64,000 nucleotides of DNA from VXYL01 sp963666465 (lineage in GTDB: Bacteria; Pseudomonadota; Gammaproteobacteria; Pseudomonadales; Azotimanducaceae), in NCBI GenBank assembly GCA_963666465.1, contig OY762824.1:2480001-2544000 (forward strand), given 5' to 3'. The notes beneath the pieces were generated by a model. That model was not told the DNA's origin and did no database searches. It saw only the letters and a program-made list of their open reading frames with translations. Shown here piece after piece: positions 56,193 through 64,000 of the stretch. Both the position numbers and the translations under genes were made by a program. Every line of letters starts with the position of its first letter. Position 1 is the stretch's first letter.

Positions 56193-56493
56193 GATCGCTT
56201 CGGTGGATGCCGGAGGGCCCAGGGAGGAGGGGCCTTGCGTCCGCGCCTGCACCGAACGGTCCTTCAAGACGCCCCTCGAGGAAGGGCAGCTCGAAGTCGA
56301 TTCAACGCCAACGTACCGACCCAATGGTGCGGGCCCGTCCACGCTCCTCCCGCCGAAGGCGAAAAGACCAATGCTCCCCATGCAACCAGCCCCTCTCCGC
56401 GAGATGGAGCCTGTCGCGTCAGCGGTCGGGGGATGCTTCCCCGGCTGAAGGCATGCAACCAGCCCCTCTCCGCGAGACGGAGCCTGTCCCCTG
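56193..56493. repeat. Repeat-bearing insertion between rsxC and rsxD
   Basis: Two direct copies of GCAACCAGCCCCTCTCCGCG (56382 and 56454) flank a partial copy of the 86-bp repeat (GCGTCAGCGGTCGGGGGATG, 56416-56452). There is no gene. It separates cotranscribed subunits that are normally adjacent or overlapping. Confidence 0.7.
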
Positions 56494-56865
56494 TCATTCG
56501 CCCCACCGCCGCCGGCGACCCAGGCGTTGCTGGCGGCGTTCTGCGGCAATCGCGGCGCGTCGTGCCAGGCGTTCCGTGCGGGCATCCGAGCGTTGCCGGG
56601 CCTTGTCCGCGGCCGCGGTTCGTGCCTGGGCGGCAAACATCTCCCGTCGCGCCAGGCGGAATGCGCCCAGCAGGTCGATGCGGCTTGGGCAAACGCTGGT
56701 GCAGGCACGGCACTCGATGCAGCGGGCCAGCGACGCGTCTTCCCGACCGGCTTCGATGGCCTCGTGCAGGCGATCCGGCGCCAGCGCCACGGGACACGCC
56801 GGCGCGCAGCGGCCGCAGCGGATGCACGGGAGCGCGTCGGAGCGGCCGTAGGCGAGGTCAGGCAT
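56494..56865 (-). CDS. rsxC: RsxC reduced to its ferredoxin module
   Basis: 123 residues starting MPDLAYGRSDALPCIRCGRC. Two 4Fe-4S ligand sets are complete (C14, C17, C20, C24; C49, C52, C55, C59) with CPSRIDLLGAF and a basic, Arg-rich C-terminal helix. Full RsxC/RnfC proteins begin with ~370 residues carrying the SLBB, NADH and FMN-binding parts; here none of that is present. The ATG overlaps the rsxB stop by eight bases, so the short protein is positioned as the real third gene, not a random open frame. Confidence 0.8.
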   Translation of the reverse strand: MPDLAYGRSDALPCIRCGRCAPACPVALAPDRLHEAIEAGREDASLARCIECRACTSVCPSRIDLLGAFRLARREMFAAQARTAAADKARQRSDARTERLARRAAIAAERRQQRLGRRRRWGE

Positions 56866-57379
56866 CGGCCGCCTGTCCTTCCGAAACGGTTGCTGCCCGT
56901 GCCAGGTCGATGCAGTCCACCGGACATGCCGGCACGCACAGTTCGCAGCCCGTGCAGTGCTCCGGGAGGATCGCGTGCAGGTACTTGGCGGCGCCGGCGA
57001 TGGCGTCCACCGGGCAGGCATCGAGGCAGAGCGCGCAGCCGATGCAGCGGGAAGGATCGATGCGCGCCACCATCGCCTCCGGCGCAGCCAGCGCAGCCCG
57101 TTCCTCGTCGCGGCCGAGCAGTTCCCGCAAGGCCGCCGCCGTGTCCGGCCCTCCCGGCGGGCAGAGATCGAGCGGCGCACCTGCCGCCACCGCCTCCGCG
57201 TACGGGCGGCAGCCCGGATGGCCGCATTGGCCGCACTGGGTCTGCGGCAACAGGGCGTCCACCGCGTCCGCCAACGTGTCGGCATGATCCGCAGCCACCG
57301 GCGCAAGCAGGCGCCGCGCCAGCCAGAGCAAGAGCGCCACCACGACGCCGATGCCGCCAAGGGCCAGCGCGGCGCTCAC
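56858..57379 (-). CDS. rsxB: Rnf/Rsx electron transport complex subunit B
   Basis: 173 residues from a GTG overlapping the rsxA stop (GTGA). N-terminal membrane helix, then LLPQTQCGQCGHPGCRPYAE (4Fe-4S-binding Fer4-like) and two ferredoxin cluster motifs, CIGCALCLDACPVDAI and CTGCELCVPACPVDCI. Confidence 0.93.
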   Translation of the reverse strand: MSAALALGGIGVVVALLLWLARRLLAPVAADHADTLADAVDALLPQTQCGQCGHPGCRPYAEAVAAGAPLDLCPPGGPDTAAALRELLGRDEERAALAAPEAMVARIDPSRCIGCALCLDACPVDAIAGAAKYLHAILPEHCTGCELCVPACPVDCIDLARAATVSEGQAADA

Positions 57380-57954
57380 GAACCGATCCCCTTGAAGCCA
57401 AAGAAGGCGAGCGACATGAACCCCACCGTCACCAACGCCAGCGGCGGGCCGCGGAACGGGCGCGGCACCGCAGCGTCGATGATGCGCTCGCGCAAGGCGG
57501 CGAAGGCGACGATGGCGAGACCAAAGCCGAGGCCCGCGCCGATGGCGAGCGTGAGCGCATGCATCAGTCCATAGTCGCGCTCCACGGCGATCAAGGCCAC
57601 GCCCAGGACAGCGCAATTCGTCGTGATGAGCGGCAGGTAGATGCCCAGCATCCTGTGCAGCACCGGGCTTGCGGCACGCACGAAGGCTTCGGTCAGCTGC
57701 ACCGCCGCCGCGATCACGACGATGAAGGCGATGACGCGAAGGTATTCGAGACCGAGCGGCGCCAGGAGCCAGGTGTGGAGGCTCCAGGTGCCGATGGCGG
57801 CGACGCAGAGCACGAAGGTCGTTGCCAGCGTCATCGGCACGGCGGTTTGCAGCCGCGCCGACATGCCGACGAAGGGGCACAGGCCCAAGAACTGCACCAG
57901 CACGAAATTGTTCACCAGCGCCGCCGAGAGCAGGAGCAGGAGCAGGTCGGTCAT
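57376..57954 (-). CDS. rsxA: Rnf/Rsx electron transport complex subunit A
   Basis: 192 residues, six membrane helices. NNFVLVQFLGLCPFVGMSA and LPLITTNCAVLGVALIA are the half-repeat motifs shared with RsxE. It heads the minus-strand rsxABCDGE-nth run. Confidence 0.94.
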   Translation of the reverse strand: MTDLLLLLLSAALVNNFVLVQFLGLCPFVGMSARLQTAVPMTLATTFVLCVAAIGTWSLHTWLLAPLGLEYLRVIAFIVVIAAAVQLTEAFVRAASPVLHRMLGIYLPLITTNCAVLGVALIAVERDYGLMHALTLAIGAGLGFGLAIVAFAALRERIIDAAVPRPFRGPPLALVTVGFMSLAFFGFKGIGS

Positions 57955-58095
57955 GGGGGCGCGCTGCTGGGGAACCCAGGAAGCCGGTCCATCCGGACGG
58001 AGGGCATCCCGTCCTCCATCTTGCCGTCAGGCGCGCGAGGCGGCGCCAATGCGGTGCGATGTCGAACTCGGTTCATGTGGCTATGTGCATTCGGG

Positions 58096-58265
58096 CAGTG
58101 TCTCACTTTGGCCTGCACAGTGTCGGGCGCCGTCCTCCGGGGAGGGCGTCCCTCGGGGGGAGGGCGTCCCGCCCTCCGCCGCGCCCGCAAGGGCGCGCAG
58201 GGCACATCGCGGCATGTGCGGGGAGGACGCGCCTGACGGCGCGCAGGATGCCCTCCTTTCCAGAG
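58096..58265 (+). repeat. Long GGAGGGCG-type repeat, copy before metG
   Basis: CAGTGTCTCACTTTGGCCTG start, then two GGAGGGCGTCCCGCCCTCC-like hairpins and GGAGGACGCGCCTGACGGCG. It closely follows the copy at 48071. The stretch 57955-58331 has no gene besides repeats. Confidence 0.8.
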
Positions 58266-58331
58266 AGCGCAGGGAGGCCCAAGGTGCCCCAAGCTCCAGA
58301 ACATGCGGCCTGCGCAGCCAAGGGTCGCTCG

Positions 58332-60356
58332 CTAACGGACGACCATGCCGGGTTTCGCACCCGGGTCCGGCGCCAGCAGGAAGATCTCCCTGTCGCCCTC
58401 GCCGGCCGCGAGCACCATGCCCTCGGAGGTGCCGAAGCGCATCTTGCGCGGAGCGAGGTTGGCGACCACCACGGTGTGTCGACCCACCAGATCTGCGGCG
58501 TCGTAGGCCGACTTGATGCCGGAAAAAACGCGACGTTGATGGTCGCCGACGTCGAGGGTGAGTTCGAGCAGCTTGTCGGCGCCTTCCACCGGCGCCGCGG
58601 CGGCGATCCTGGCGACGCGCAGATCGATCTTGAGGAACTCGTCGATCGAGATCGTGCCACCCTCGCTGGCCTCCTCGTCGCTGTCGCTCGCTGTCGCTTC
58701 CTCCTCCTTCTCCTGCACTTCGGCGCGAGTGGCCTCCACAACCCGGTTCAGCGCCTTGCGATCCATGCGCTGAAACAGCGGCTCGAAGGCGTTGATGCGC
58801 CGTGAGCGCAGCGGCTCGGCGGCATCCTCCCAAGTCAAGGGCTCGACGCCCAGGAACGACTCCGCCCGCTCCGCCATCGCCGGCAGGATCGGCTTCAGGT
58901 ACACCGCCAGCGCCCGGAATGCGTTGATGCCGAGGGAGCACACCGCGTGCGCCTCGTCGCGCCGATCCGGGTCCCGCACCGCCTTCCACGGCTCGTGCGC
59001 CGCGATGTAGCGGTTGGCGCGATCCGCCAGCGCCGTGATCTCCCGCACCGCCCGGCCCACGTCGCCGCGCTCGAAGAGTTCCGCCAGGCCCTGGCGGGCA
59101 TCCGCCACCTCGCGCCAGAGGGCTTCGTCGTGAATCCCCTCGGCGAGGGTGCCGCCGAAGGTCTTGCCGATGAAGCCGGCGCAGCGGGAGGCGATGTTGA
59201 CCACCTTGCCGACCAGGTCCGAGTTCACCCGCTGCACGAAGTCGTCGAGGCTGATGTCCATGTCGTCCGTATTCGCCGCCATCTTGGTGGCGAAGTAGTA
59301 GCGCAGGTACTCGGGATCGAGATGTTCGAGATAGGTGGCAGCGTTGATGAAGGTGCCCCGCGACTTCGACATCCGGGCGCCGTCCACGGTGATGAAGCCG
59401 TGGACGTGGACGCGGGTGGGGGTGCGGAAGTCCGACTGCGACAGCACCGCCGGCCAGAACAGGCAGTGGAAGTTGACGATGTCCTTGCCGATGAAGTGAT
59501 GCACCTCGGCGGCGCTGTCCGGGCGCCAGAAGTCGTCGAAGTCGAGCCCTTCGGTGCGATCGCAGAGGTTGGCGAAGCTCGCCATGTAGCCCACCGGCGC
59601 GTCCATCCAGACGTAGAAGAACTTGCCAGGGGCGCCAGGAATGGGGAAGCCGAAGTAGGGTTCGTCGCGGCTGATGTCCCAGGCCCTGAGGCCGCCGTCG
59701 AGCCACTCGGCCAGCTTGTTCGTCACTTCCGGTTGCATGGCTTCGCCGGCGGTCCATTCGCGCAGGAAGTCGGCAAATCTGCCGAGGTCCACGAAGTGGT
59801 GCTCCGAGCGGCGAAGCTCTGGCCTGGCGTCGGAAAGCACCGAGCGGGGATCGCCGAGATCCACCGCATCGTAGGTGGCGCCGCACTCGTCGCAGTTGTC
59901 GCCCGGCTGGTCCGCCGCGCCGCAGCGCGGGCAGGTGCCGCGCACGTGCCGGTCGGCGAGGAAAAGCCCCCGTTCCGGATCGTAGAGCTGCTCGACCTCT
60001 CTCGTGAAGGTGTAGCCTCGCTCGGCGAGCCGCGTGTAGATGAGGCTCGAATAGCGCTCGTTCTCCGGCGAATGTGTCGAGTGGTAGTTGTCGTGGCTGA
60101 TGTGGAAGCGCCTGAAGTCCGCTTCGTGCTCGCCGCGCAGCCGCTCGATCAGCGCTTCCGGCGTCACGCCCTCGCGCTCGGCAAGCAGCATGGTCGCCGT
60201 GCCGTGGGCATCGTCGGCGCAAACATAGATGCACTCGTTGCCCATCATGCGCTGAAACCGCACCCAAATGTCCGTCTGGACGTGCTCGAACAGATGTCCG
60301 AGATGGATGGCGCCGTTGGCATACGGCAGCGCACTGGTGACGAGGATTCGACGCAT
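58332..60356 (-). CDS. metG: Methionyl-tRNA synthetase
   Basis: 674 residues from ATG 60356. HIGH-equivalent ANGAIHLGHL (13-22), zinc knuckle TCPRCGAADQPGDNCDECG, KMSKS-equivalent ARMSKSRG, and a C-terminal tRNA-binding domain (DLRVARIAAAAPVEGADKLL, NLAPRKMRFGTSEGMVLA). Charges tRNA-Met with methionine. Confidence 0.96.
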   Translation of the reverse strand: MRRILVTSALPYANGAIHLGHLFEHVQTDIWVRFQRMMGNECIYVCADDAHGTATMLLAEREGVTPEALIERLRGEHEADFRRFHISHDNYHSTHSPENERYSSLIYTRLAERGYTFTREVEQLYDPERGLFLADRHVRGTCPRCGAADQPGDNCDECGATYDAVDLGDPRSVLSDARPELRRSEHHFVDLGRFADFLREWTAGEAMQPEVTNKLAEWLDGGLRAWDISRDEPYFGFPIPGAPGKFFYVWMDAPVGYMASFANLCDRTEGLDFDDFWRPDSAAEVHHFIGKDIVNFHCLFWPAVLSQSDFRTPTRVHVHGFITVDGARMSKSRGTFINAATYLEHLDPEYLRYYFATKMAANTDDMDISLDDFVQRVNSDLVGKVVNIASRCAGFIGKTFGGTLAEGIHDEALWREVADARQGLAELFERGDVGRAVREITALADRANRYIAAHEPWKAVRDPDRRDEAHAVCSLGINAFRALAVYLKPILPAMAERAESFLGVEPLTWEDAAEPLRSRRINAFEPLFQRMDRKALNRVVEATRAEVQEKEEEATASDSDEEASEGGTISIDEFLKIDLRVARIAAAAPVEGADKLLELTLDVGDHQRRVFSGIKSAYDAADLVGRHTVVVANLAPRKMRFGTSEGMVLAAGEGDREIFLLAPDPGAKPGMVVR

Positions 60357-60509
60357 GGCGGCGGGCCCGGGCGGGCCGGTTCGTTTCGGGGCACGCACTA
60401 TAGCCCCTGCGCCGCAGGCTTGCCTCTGTGGGGCGGCTTGGTCCCTCCGAAGAAGCCAGGGACTCTTCGACTCCCCTCAGGGGGCCATGCCCTACCGCCG
60501 CCGATGTCG

Positions 60510-61058
60510 TCACACCGTCCGCCCGTCGTGGTCGAAGACTTGTTCCTCCAGACGCTGGTGCAGGTCGGCCAGGTCTTCCGGGTCGGGCACGAGCGGCATT
60601 GGGCCGGGCGGGGAGTGGCGGCTTGGGTACCAGCGCAGGAAGGGGAGGTAGTTGCGGGCGATGCGGCAGTCGCGCTTGACCGCACCGGCCAGCGGCGAGG
60701 CGTGGCCTTCGACGGCGAGCAGGATGCGGTCCACGGCGATGCGGCGGGCAACGTCCATCGAGCGCAGGTTGCCTCGGCGTTCGTTGCGGAACTCCGTGTG
60801 CAATCGCCGCTGCAGCATCGACACGGGATCGCCGCGCCGACACGCCCGGCTCTGGTAGAAGTCGTTGCGCAAGGCCGCGTCGAGCAAGGCCAGCAGTTTG
60901 AAAGCATGGTCTTGGCGCGTCTCTTCCACGAGCCGGCCGCGCATCTTCTCGCGCTCTGTCGGCGTCAGGTAGAGGAAGTGGTTGTCGTCCATGCTGCGAA
61001 TGCAGCGCAAGGCGAAGCGGTAGTCGCCCATGAGCGATTCGATGGTGATTTCGTGCAT
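60510..61058 (-). CDS. Uncharacterised protein, second of a two-gene unit
   Basis: 182 residues, mostly helical by composition: MGDYRFALRCIRSMDDNHFL, RQDHAFKLLALLDAALRND, RRGNLRSMDVARRIAVDRIL and RDCRIARNYLPFLRWYPSRH. The long-helix layout with an Arg-Asn near the C-terminal helix recalls HEPN proteins, but the expected RNxxxxH is not present as such, so I do not assign it. It is eight bases after the previous gene and transcribed with it. Confidence 0.5.
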   Translation of the reverse strand: MHEITIESLMGDYRFALRCIRSMDDNHFLYLTPTEREKMRGRLVEETRQDHAFKLLALLDAALRNDFYQSRACRRGDPVSMLQRRLHTEFRNERRGNLRSMDVARRIAVDRILLAVEGHASPLAGAVKRDCRIARNYLPFLRWYPSRHSPPGPMPLVPDPEDLADLHQRLEEQVFDHDGRTV

Positions 61059-61066
61059 GGCGCCTC

Positions 61067-61540
61067 CTAACGGACGAACTCAAGCAGGAAGTCGTGGAAG
61101 GTGTCGCGGTTGAACCGCCACGTCAGCGGCGGCCCCGTGCGCTCCTCCCGGCGGGCGAAGCACCATTCGCCGTCGCGACGAATCAGCATGGCGAGGCACA
61201 CGTTGATGGACATGACGTCGATGCGGCCGTCGGCGCCGAGCACGTGGCGCGCCATCGGCACGAGCCGCAACACCCGATCATCGACGAAGACCAGCCGCAC
61301 CCCTTGCGCTTCGTAGTCGCCGAGCAGCTCCTCGTGGATGGGCGTCGGCACGAAGCTCACATCCACATACCCCTTCGCCTCCAGCGGACGCAGCCAGTCG
61401 GCAATGCGCCGGGCAACCGTCTCGCATTCCAGAATCCACCGCTCGCGCACCCCCGCGTGGCTGGCATGGTTCCGCCGGCGCTCATCGAGCCGCTGCCGGA
61501 GCAGATTCTCGAGTTCCGTCATGGCACGCTCCAAGGTCAT
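61067..61540 (-). CDS. Uncharacterised protein, first of a two-gene unit
   Basis: 157 residues. Starts MTLERAMTELENLLRQRLDE, then WILECETVARRIADWLRPLE, FVPTPIHEELLGDYEAQGV and RLVFVDDRVLRLVPMARHV, finishing TWRFNRDTFHDFLLEFVR. Predominantly beta-alpha; no known family recognised. It is followed closely by the other unknown gene. Confidence 0.5.
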   Translation of the reverse strand: MTLERAMTELENLLRQRLDERRRNHASHAGVRERWILECETVARRIADWLRPLEAKGYVDVSFVPTPIHEELLGDYEAQGVRLVFVDDRVLRLVPMARHVLGADGRIDVMSINVCLAMLIRRDGEWCFARREERTGPPLTWRFNRDTFHDFLLEFVR

Positions 61541-61756
61541 TCGGAGCGAGGGATTGTGGATGGTTCACGCGCCGGCGTATGTAGGAAGCCGCCGCCACTC
61601 CTTGTAGGAAATCGACCCTTCGCGGCGTCAGCAATCGTTCACCGGCACTCGCCGGCAAAGATGCCGTCTCTCCAAGGATGCTGCCGACACGCTCTCTGCA
61701 GGGAGGGCGTCTGGCCCTCCACCGCCGCCAAGTGCGCAAGGGATCGCGGGCGCGGG

Positions 61757-61920
61757 TAGTGTCTCGCTTTGGCTTGTGCAGTGTCTGGCGCCGGCCGTCC
61801 TCCGGGGGGAGGGCGGCCCGCCCTCCATCGCGCCGTCAGGCGCCGCGCCCGCAAGGGCGCGCAGGGCACATCGCGGCATGTGCAGGGAGGACGCGCCTGA
61901 CGGCGGGACGCCCTCCCTCC
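61757..61920 (+). repeat. Long GGAGGGCG-type repeat, third long copy
   Basis: TAGTGTCTCGCTTTGGCTTG start, GGAGGGCGGCCCGCCCTCC hairpin, GCAGGGAGGACGCGCCTGA and a final GGACGCCCTCC arm. A smaller palindrome GGAGGGCGTCTGGCCCTCC lies at 61702-61720. Confidence 0.8.
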
Positions 61921-61929
61921 CTATCTTGG

Positions 61930-62273
61930 CATGAAAGCACGCCCCCAGCGATGGGGGAATGCCGGCACTTCCTTGCGCGTCAGCGGTCGGGGATGCTTCC
62001 CCGGCTGAAGGCTTGCATGAAAGCACGCCCCCAGCGATGGGGGAATGCCGGCACTTCCTTGCGCGTCAGCGGTCGAGGAAGCTTCCCCGGCTGAAGGCTT
62101 GCATGAAAGCACGCCCCCAGCGATGGGGGAATGCCGGCACTTCCTTGCGCGTCAGCGGTCGAGGAAGCTTCCCCGGCTGAAGGCTTGCATGAAAGCACGC
62201 CCCCAGCGATGGGGGAATGCCGGCACTTCCTTGCGCGTCAGCGGTCGAGGAAGCTTCCCCGGCTGAAGGCTCC
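61930..62273 (+). repeat. Four tandem copies of an 86-bp repeat
   Basis: Units start CATGAAAGCACGCCCCCAGC at 61930, 62016, 62102 and 62188 (constant 86-bp spacing). They are near-identical except for a GGGGAT/GAGGAA change. They are the reverse complement of the units at 29505. They give open frames on both strands, which are not genes. Confidence 0.9.
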
Positions 62274-62369
62274 TATGGAGAGTGGTCCCGGCAGGCAAAT
62301 CGACACAGGGCCCCAATGCCGAGCCAAAGACCGTGCGCAATCGAATGCCTGTGCTACAGGCCGGCGGGC

Positions 62370-62430
62370 GCGCCTTGCGGCGCGCAGGGGCGCCCTTCGG
62401 GCGCGTCGCCAGGATGTCCTCCCTCCAGAG
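62370..62430. repeat. Short GGAGGGCG-type palindromic repeat
   Basis: GCGCGCCTTGCGGCGCGC hairpin followed by GGGCGCCCTTCGGGCGCGT and GGATGTCCTCCCTCCAGAG. It ends at the stop of the aldo/keto reductase gene. Confidence 0.6.
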
Positions 62431-62434
62431 GTTC

Positions 62435-63427
62435 TCACCAGCTCCGCGCGAGCCCGCTCTCCGCCAGTTCCTCCCAGAGCGCGTCCGGAATCGGCTCGGC
62501 GATGAAGCCGAGGTTCTGCTCCACTTCGTCGGTCGCCCACATGCCGGGAATCACCGCCGCCACCGCCGGATGGCGCAACGGGTATTGCAGCGCCGCAGCG
62601 CGTGGATCGACGCCGTGGCGCTCCGCGGTGCGACGTATCGCCTGCGCCTTTTCGTAGAGTTCGTCCGAGGAGGGCTTGTAGTCGTAGGTGGCGCGGCGAC
62701 GGTCGTCGATGGCGAGGATGCCTGAGTTGTAGGGCCCGCCGATGACGATGGACACGCCCCGCTCGACGCACTTTGGCAGGAACGAGTCCAGCGGTTCCTG
62801 CTCCAGCAGGGTGAAGCGGCCGGCCAGGAGGAAGCAGTCCACCTCGAAGCGGTCCATGACCTCGCTGCACACCTGCCACTCGTTGACACCGAGGCCCACG
62901 GCCCGCACCACGCCTTGATCGCGCAGCTCGCACAAGGCCGGCAGCGCACCTTGCACGGCAGCCTTGAAGATGCCGGGTTGGGCATCGCTGTGGGTCCATG
63001 CGTCAATGTCGTGGCAGAGCGCAATGTCGATGCGATCGAGTCCGAGTCGGGTCAGGCTCGCATCGAGGGATCGGCGCACGCCGTCGTAGCTGTAGTCGTA
63101 GCGGATGGCGAAGGGTTCGTTGTCCCGCATCCCGGCATAGCGCTCGCCTTCCGCCGCCGGCACCAGCAGCCGCCCCACCTTGGATGAAAGCGCGAATTCG
63201 TCCCGCGGCAGCGTCGCAAGCGCCGCCCCAAGCCGCCGTTCGCTGAGGCCGTGGCCATAGAGCGGCGCGGTGTCGAAGTAGCGAATGCCCCCTTCCCAGG
63301 CGCGGCGGACGATGGCGGAGGCATCCTCCTCTCGAATCCGATCCCCCACCGCACCAAGCGGCGCCCCACCAAAGCCGAGCTTGGTGACCTGCGCTTGCGT
63401 GCTGCCGATCCGCCGCCTGTCGATCAT
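62435..63427 (-). CDS. Aldo/keto reductase
   Basis: 330 residues from ATG 63427 with GGAGGA just upstream. Signatures: KLGFGGAPLGAVGDRIREE, GGIRYFDTAPLYGHGLSERR (catalytic Asp/Tyr), FALSSKVGRLL (Lys), DIALCHDIDAWTHSD (His) and VIPGMWATDEVEQNLG. It is nearest to the sugar/pyridoxal dehydrogenase AKR subgroup (fucose or D-threo-aldose dehydrogenase type). Convergent repeats lie at both ends. Confidence 0.88.
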   Translation of the reverse strand: MIDRRRIGSTQAQVTKLGFGGAPLGAVGDRIREEDASAIVRRAWEGGIRYFDTAPLYGHGLSERRLGAALATLPRDEFALSSKVGRLLVPAAEGERYAGMRDNEPFAIRYDYSYDGVRRSLDASLTRLGLDRIDIALCHDIDAWTHSDAQPGIFKAAVQGALPALCELRDQGVVRAVGLGVNEWQVCSEVMDRFEVDCFLLAGRFTLLEQEPLDSFLPKCVERGVSIVIGGPYNSGILAIDDRRRATYDYKPSSDELYEKAQAIRRTAERHGVDPRAAALQYPLRHPAVAAVIPGMWATDEVEQNLGFIAEPIPDALWEELAESGLARSW

Positions 63428-63551
63428 GCATTCCTCCTCCCGCGTGGCGTGTATCCCATGTTGCCAGATGACGCGCCTCACGGCGCGCAGGAGAGCGAGA
63501 CGCCCTCTCCAGCGAGGGGTTCCCGCCCTGCAGGCCCGGGGCGAAAAGAAA

Positions 63552-63581
63552 AAGCGGCGCGAGGAAGCCCCCGCGCCGCTT
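63552..63581 (-). terminator. Rho-independent terminator of the TonB-receptor gene
   Basis: AAGCGGCGCG (63552-63561) pairs perfectly with CGCGCCGCTT (63572-63581). On the minus strand the stem is followed by a T-rich run (TTTTTCTTTTC, 63541-63551), the right sense for the receptor gene at 63611. Confidence 0.8.
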
Positions 63582-63610
63582 GCATGGTGAGCAGGCCCGA
63601 AGGCCCTGTG

Positions 63611-64000
63611 TCAGAACTCGTGCCGGAACCGGGCGAACACCATGCGTCCGCGCGGGTCGTGGATGGCGAGTTCGATGTTGGCGCCGAAGGCGCCGCTCAG
63701 CGGGTCCGGATAGGTGTCGAACAGGTTGCGCGCCCCCACTTCCATGACCGTGCTGCTGTCGCCGATCAGGCCATCGAAGCGGTACGAATACGTCAAGTCC
63801 ACGTAGGTGATGCCCTCGATGTCCACCGCCGTCCAGTTGGCGTCGATGGCGGAGTTCCAGCGCGCGCGCATGAGGGCGTTGTGGCGGTCGAGGTTCCAGT
63901 TCACCGAGCCGATCACCCGGAACTCCGGCAGCGTCGGGATCACGTCGATGCCGAGGTTCTGCAAGCCCACGGCGTCGCCGGAGTTGCCGCCGCCGAAGTC
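63611..64000 (-). CDS. TonB-dependent outer-membrane receptor, C-terminal part (5' partial)
   Basis: The minus-strand frame runs off the right edge; the last ~130 residues are seen. Alternating beta strands of a TonB-receptor barrel: EFRVIGSVNWNLDRHNALM, NWTAVDIEGITYVDLTYSYR, MEVGARNLFDTYPDPLSGA and RGRMVFARFRHEF ending in Phe, the outer-membrane sorting signal. Substrate unknown. Confidence 0.85.
   Translation of the reverse strand, partial: DFGGGNSGDAVGLQNLGIDVIPTLPEFRVIGSVNWNLDRHNALMRARWNSAIDANWTAVDIEGITYVDLTYSYRFDGLIGDSSTVMEVGARNLFDTYPDPLSGAFGANIELAIHDPRGRMVFARFRHEF

Noticed and set aside
56858..57880. A 340-residue start for rsxB
   Set aside because: The extra N-terminal 167 codons are the out-of-frame shadow of rsxA; the GTG at 57379 overlaps the rsxA stop in the expected way.
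61930..62273. CRISPR array
   Set aside because: The 86-bp units are repeated whole with no variable spacers; there are no cas genes.

Overview
The window is GC-rich chromosomal DNA, most likely from a gammaproteobacterium. The evidence is conserved gene order: engB divergent from a cytochrome c4-dsbA pair, a cmoA-cmoB pair, and an rsxABCDGE-nth operon beside metG. The species cannot be named from the sequence. No rRNA, tRNA or CRISPR array was found.

Layout. 1-5.7 kb: the end of a large Calx-beta/leucine-rich surface protein, a broken VapC toxin gene and a PhoPQ-activated-pathogenicity-type secreted protein. 5.8-10.5 kb: an ATPase plus small nuclease-like protein pair, then xylA and xylB, all on the minus strand. 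10.6-17.2 kb: housekeeping genes (dsbA, cytochrome c4, engB, a cupin, cmoB, cmoA, ppk). 17.2-21.2 kb: an island of debris in which two truncated genes are cut by an IS5-family element, a 109-bp hairpin repeat and a CTAG-bounded element. 21.2-27.9 kb: an S9 oligopeptidase lipoprotein, an RDD membrane protein, an oxidoreductase/aldo-keto reductase fusion and a beta-propeller phytase. 28-35.6 kb: a second island with another copy of the CTAG-bounded element, tandem repeats, a 167-bp MITE, a decayed reverse transcriptase, a decayed Calx-beta autotransporter, and a toxin-antitoxin pair between two fragments of an HtrA-like protease gene.

35.8-40.8 kb holds the most notable locus. It is a tightly coupled operon encoding a conserved partner protein, a UGSC-family selenoprotein whose in-frame TGA at 37212-37214 reads as selenocysteine and is followed by a SECIS-like hairpin, an alpha/beta hydrolase, and both rSAM/selenodomain-associated transferases (types 2 and 1). 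The genes for selenocysteine insertion are not in the window.

41-64 kb: a complete sufBCDSA-sufT-sufE iron-sulfur assembly operon; a fatty-acid module (acyl-CoA ligase, acyl-CoA dehydrogenase, short-chain dehydrogenase); a STAS protein; nth with an Rsx/Rnf electron-transport operon whose RsxC is reduced to its ferredoxin module; metG; two uncharacterised genes; an aldo/keto reductase; and the end of a TonB-dependent receptor. Several families of intergenic palindromic and tandem repeats run through the whole window, and many mobile-element junctions fall on CTAG.
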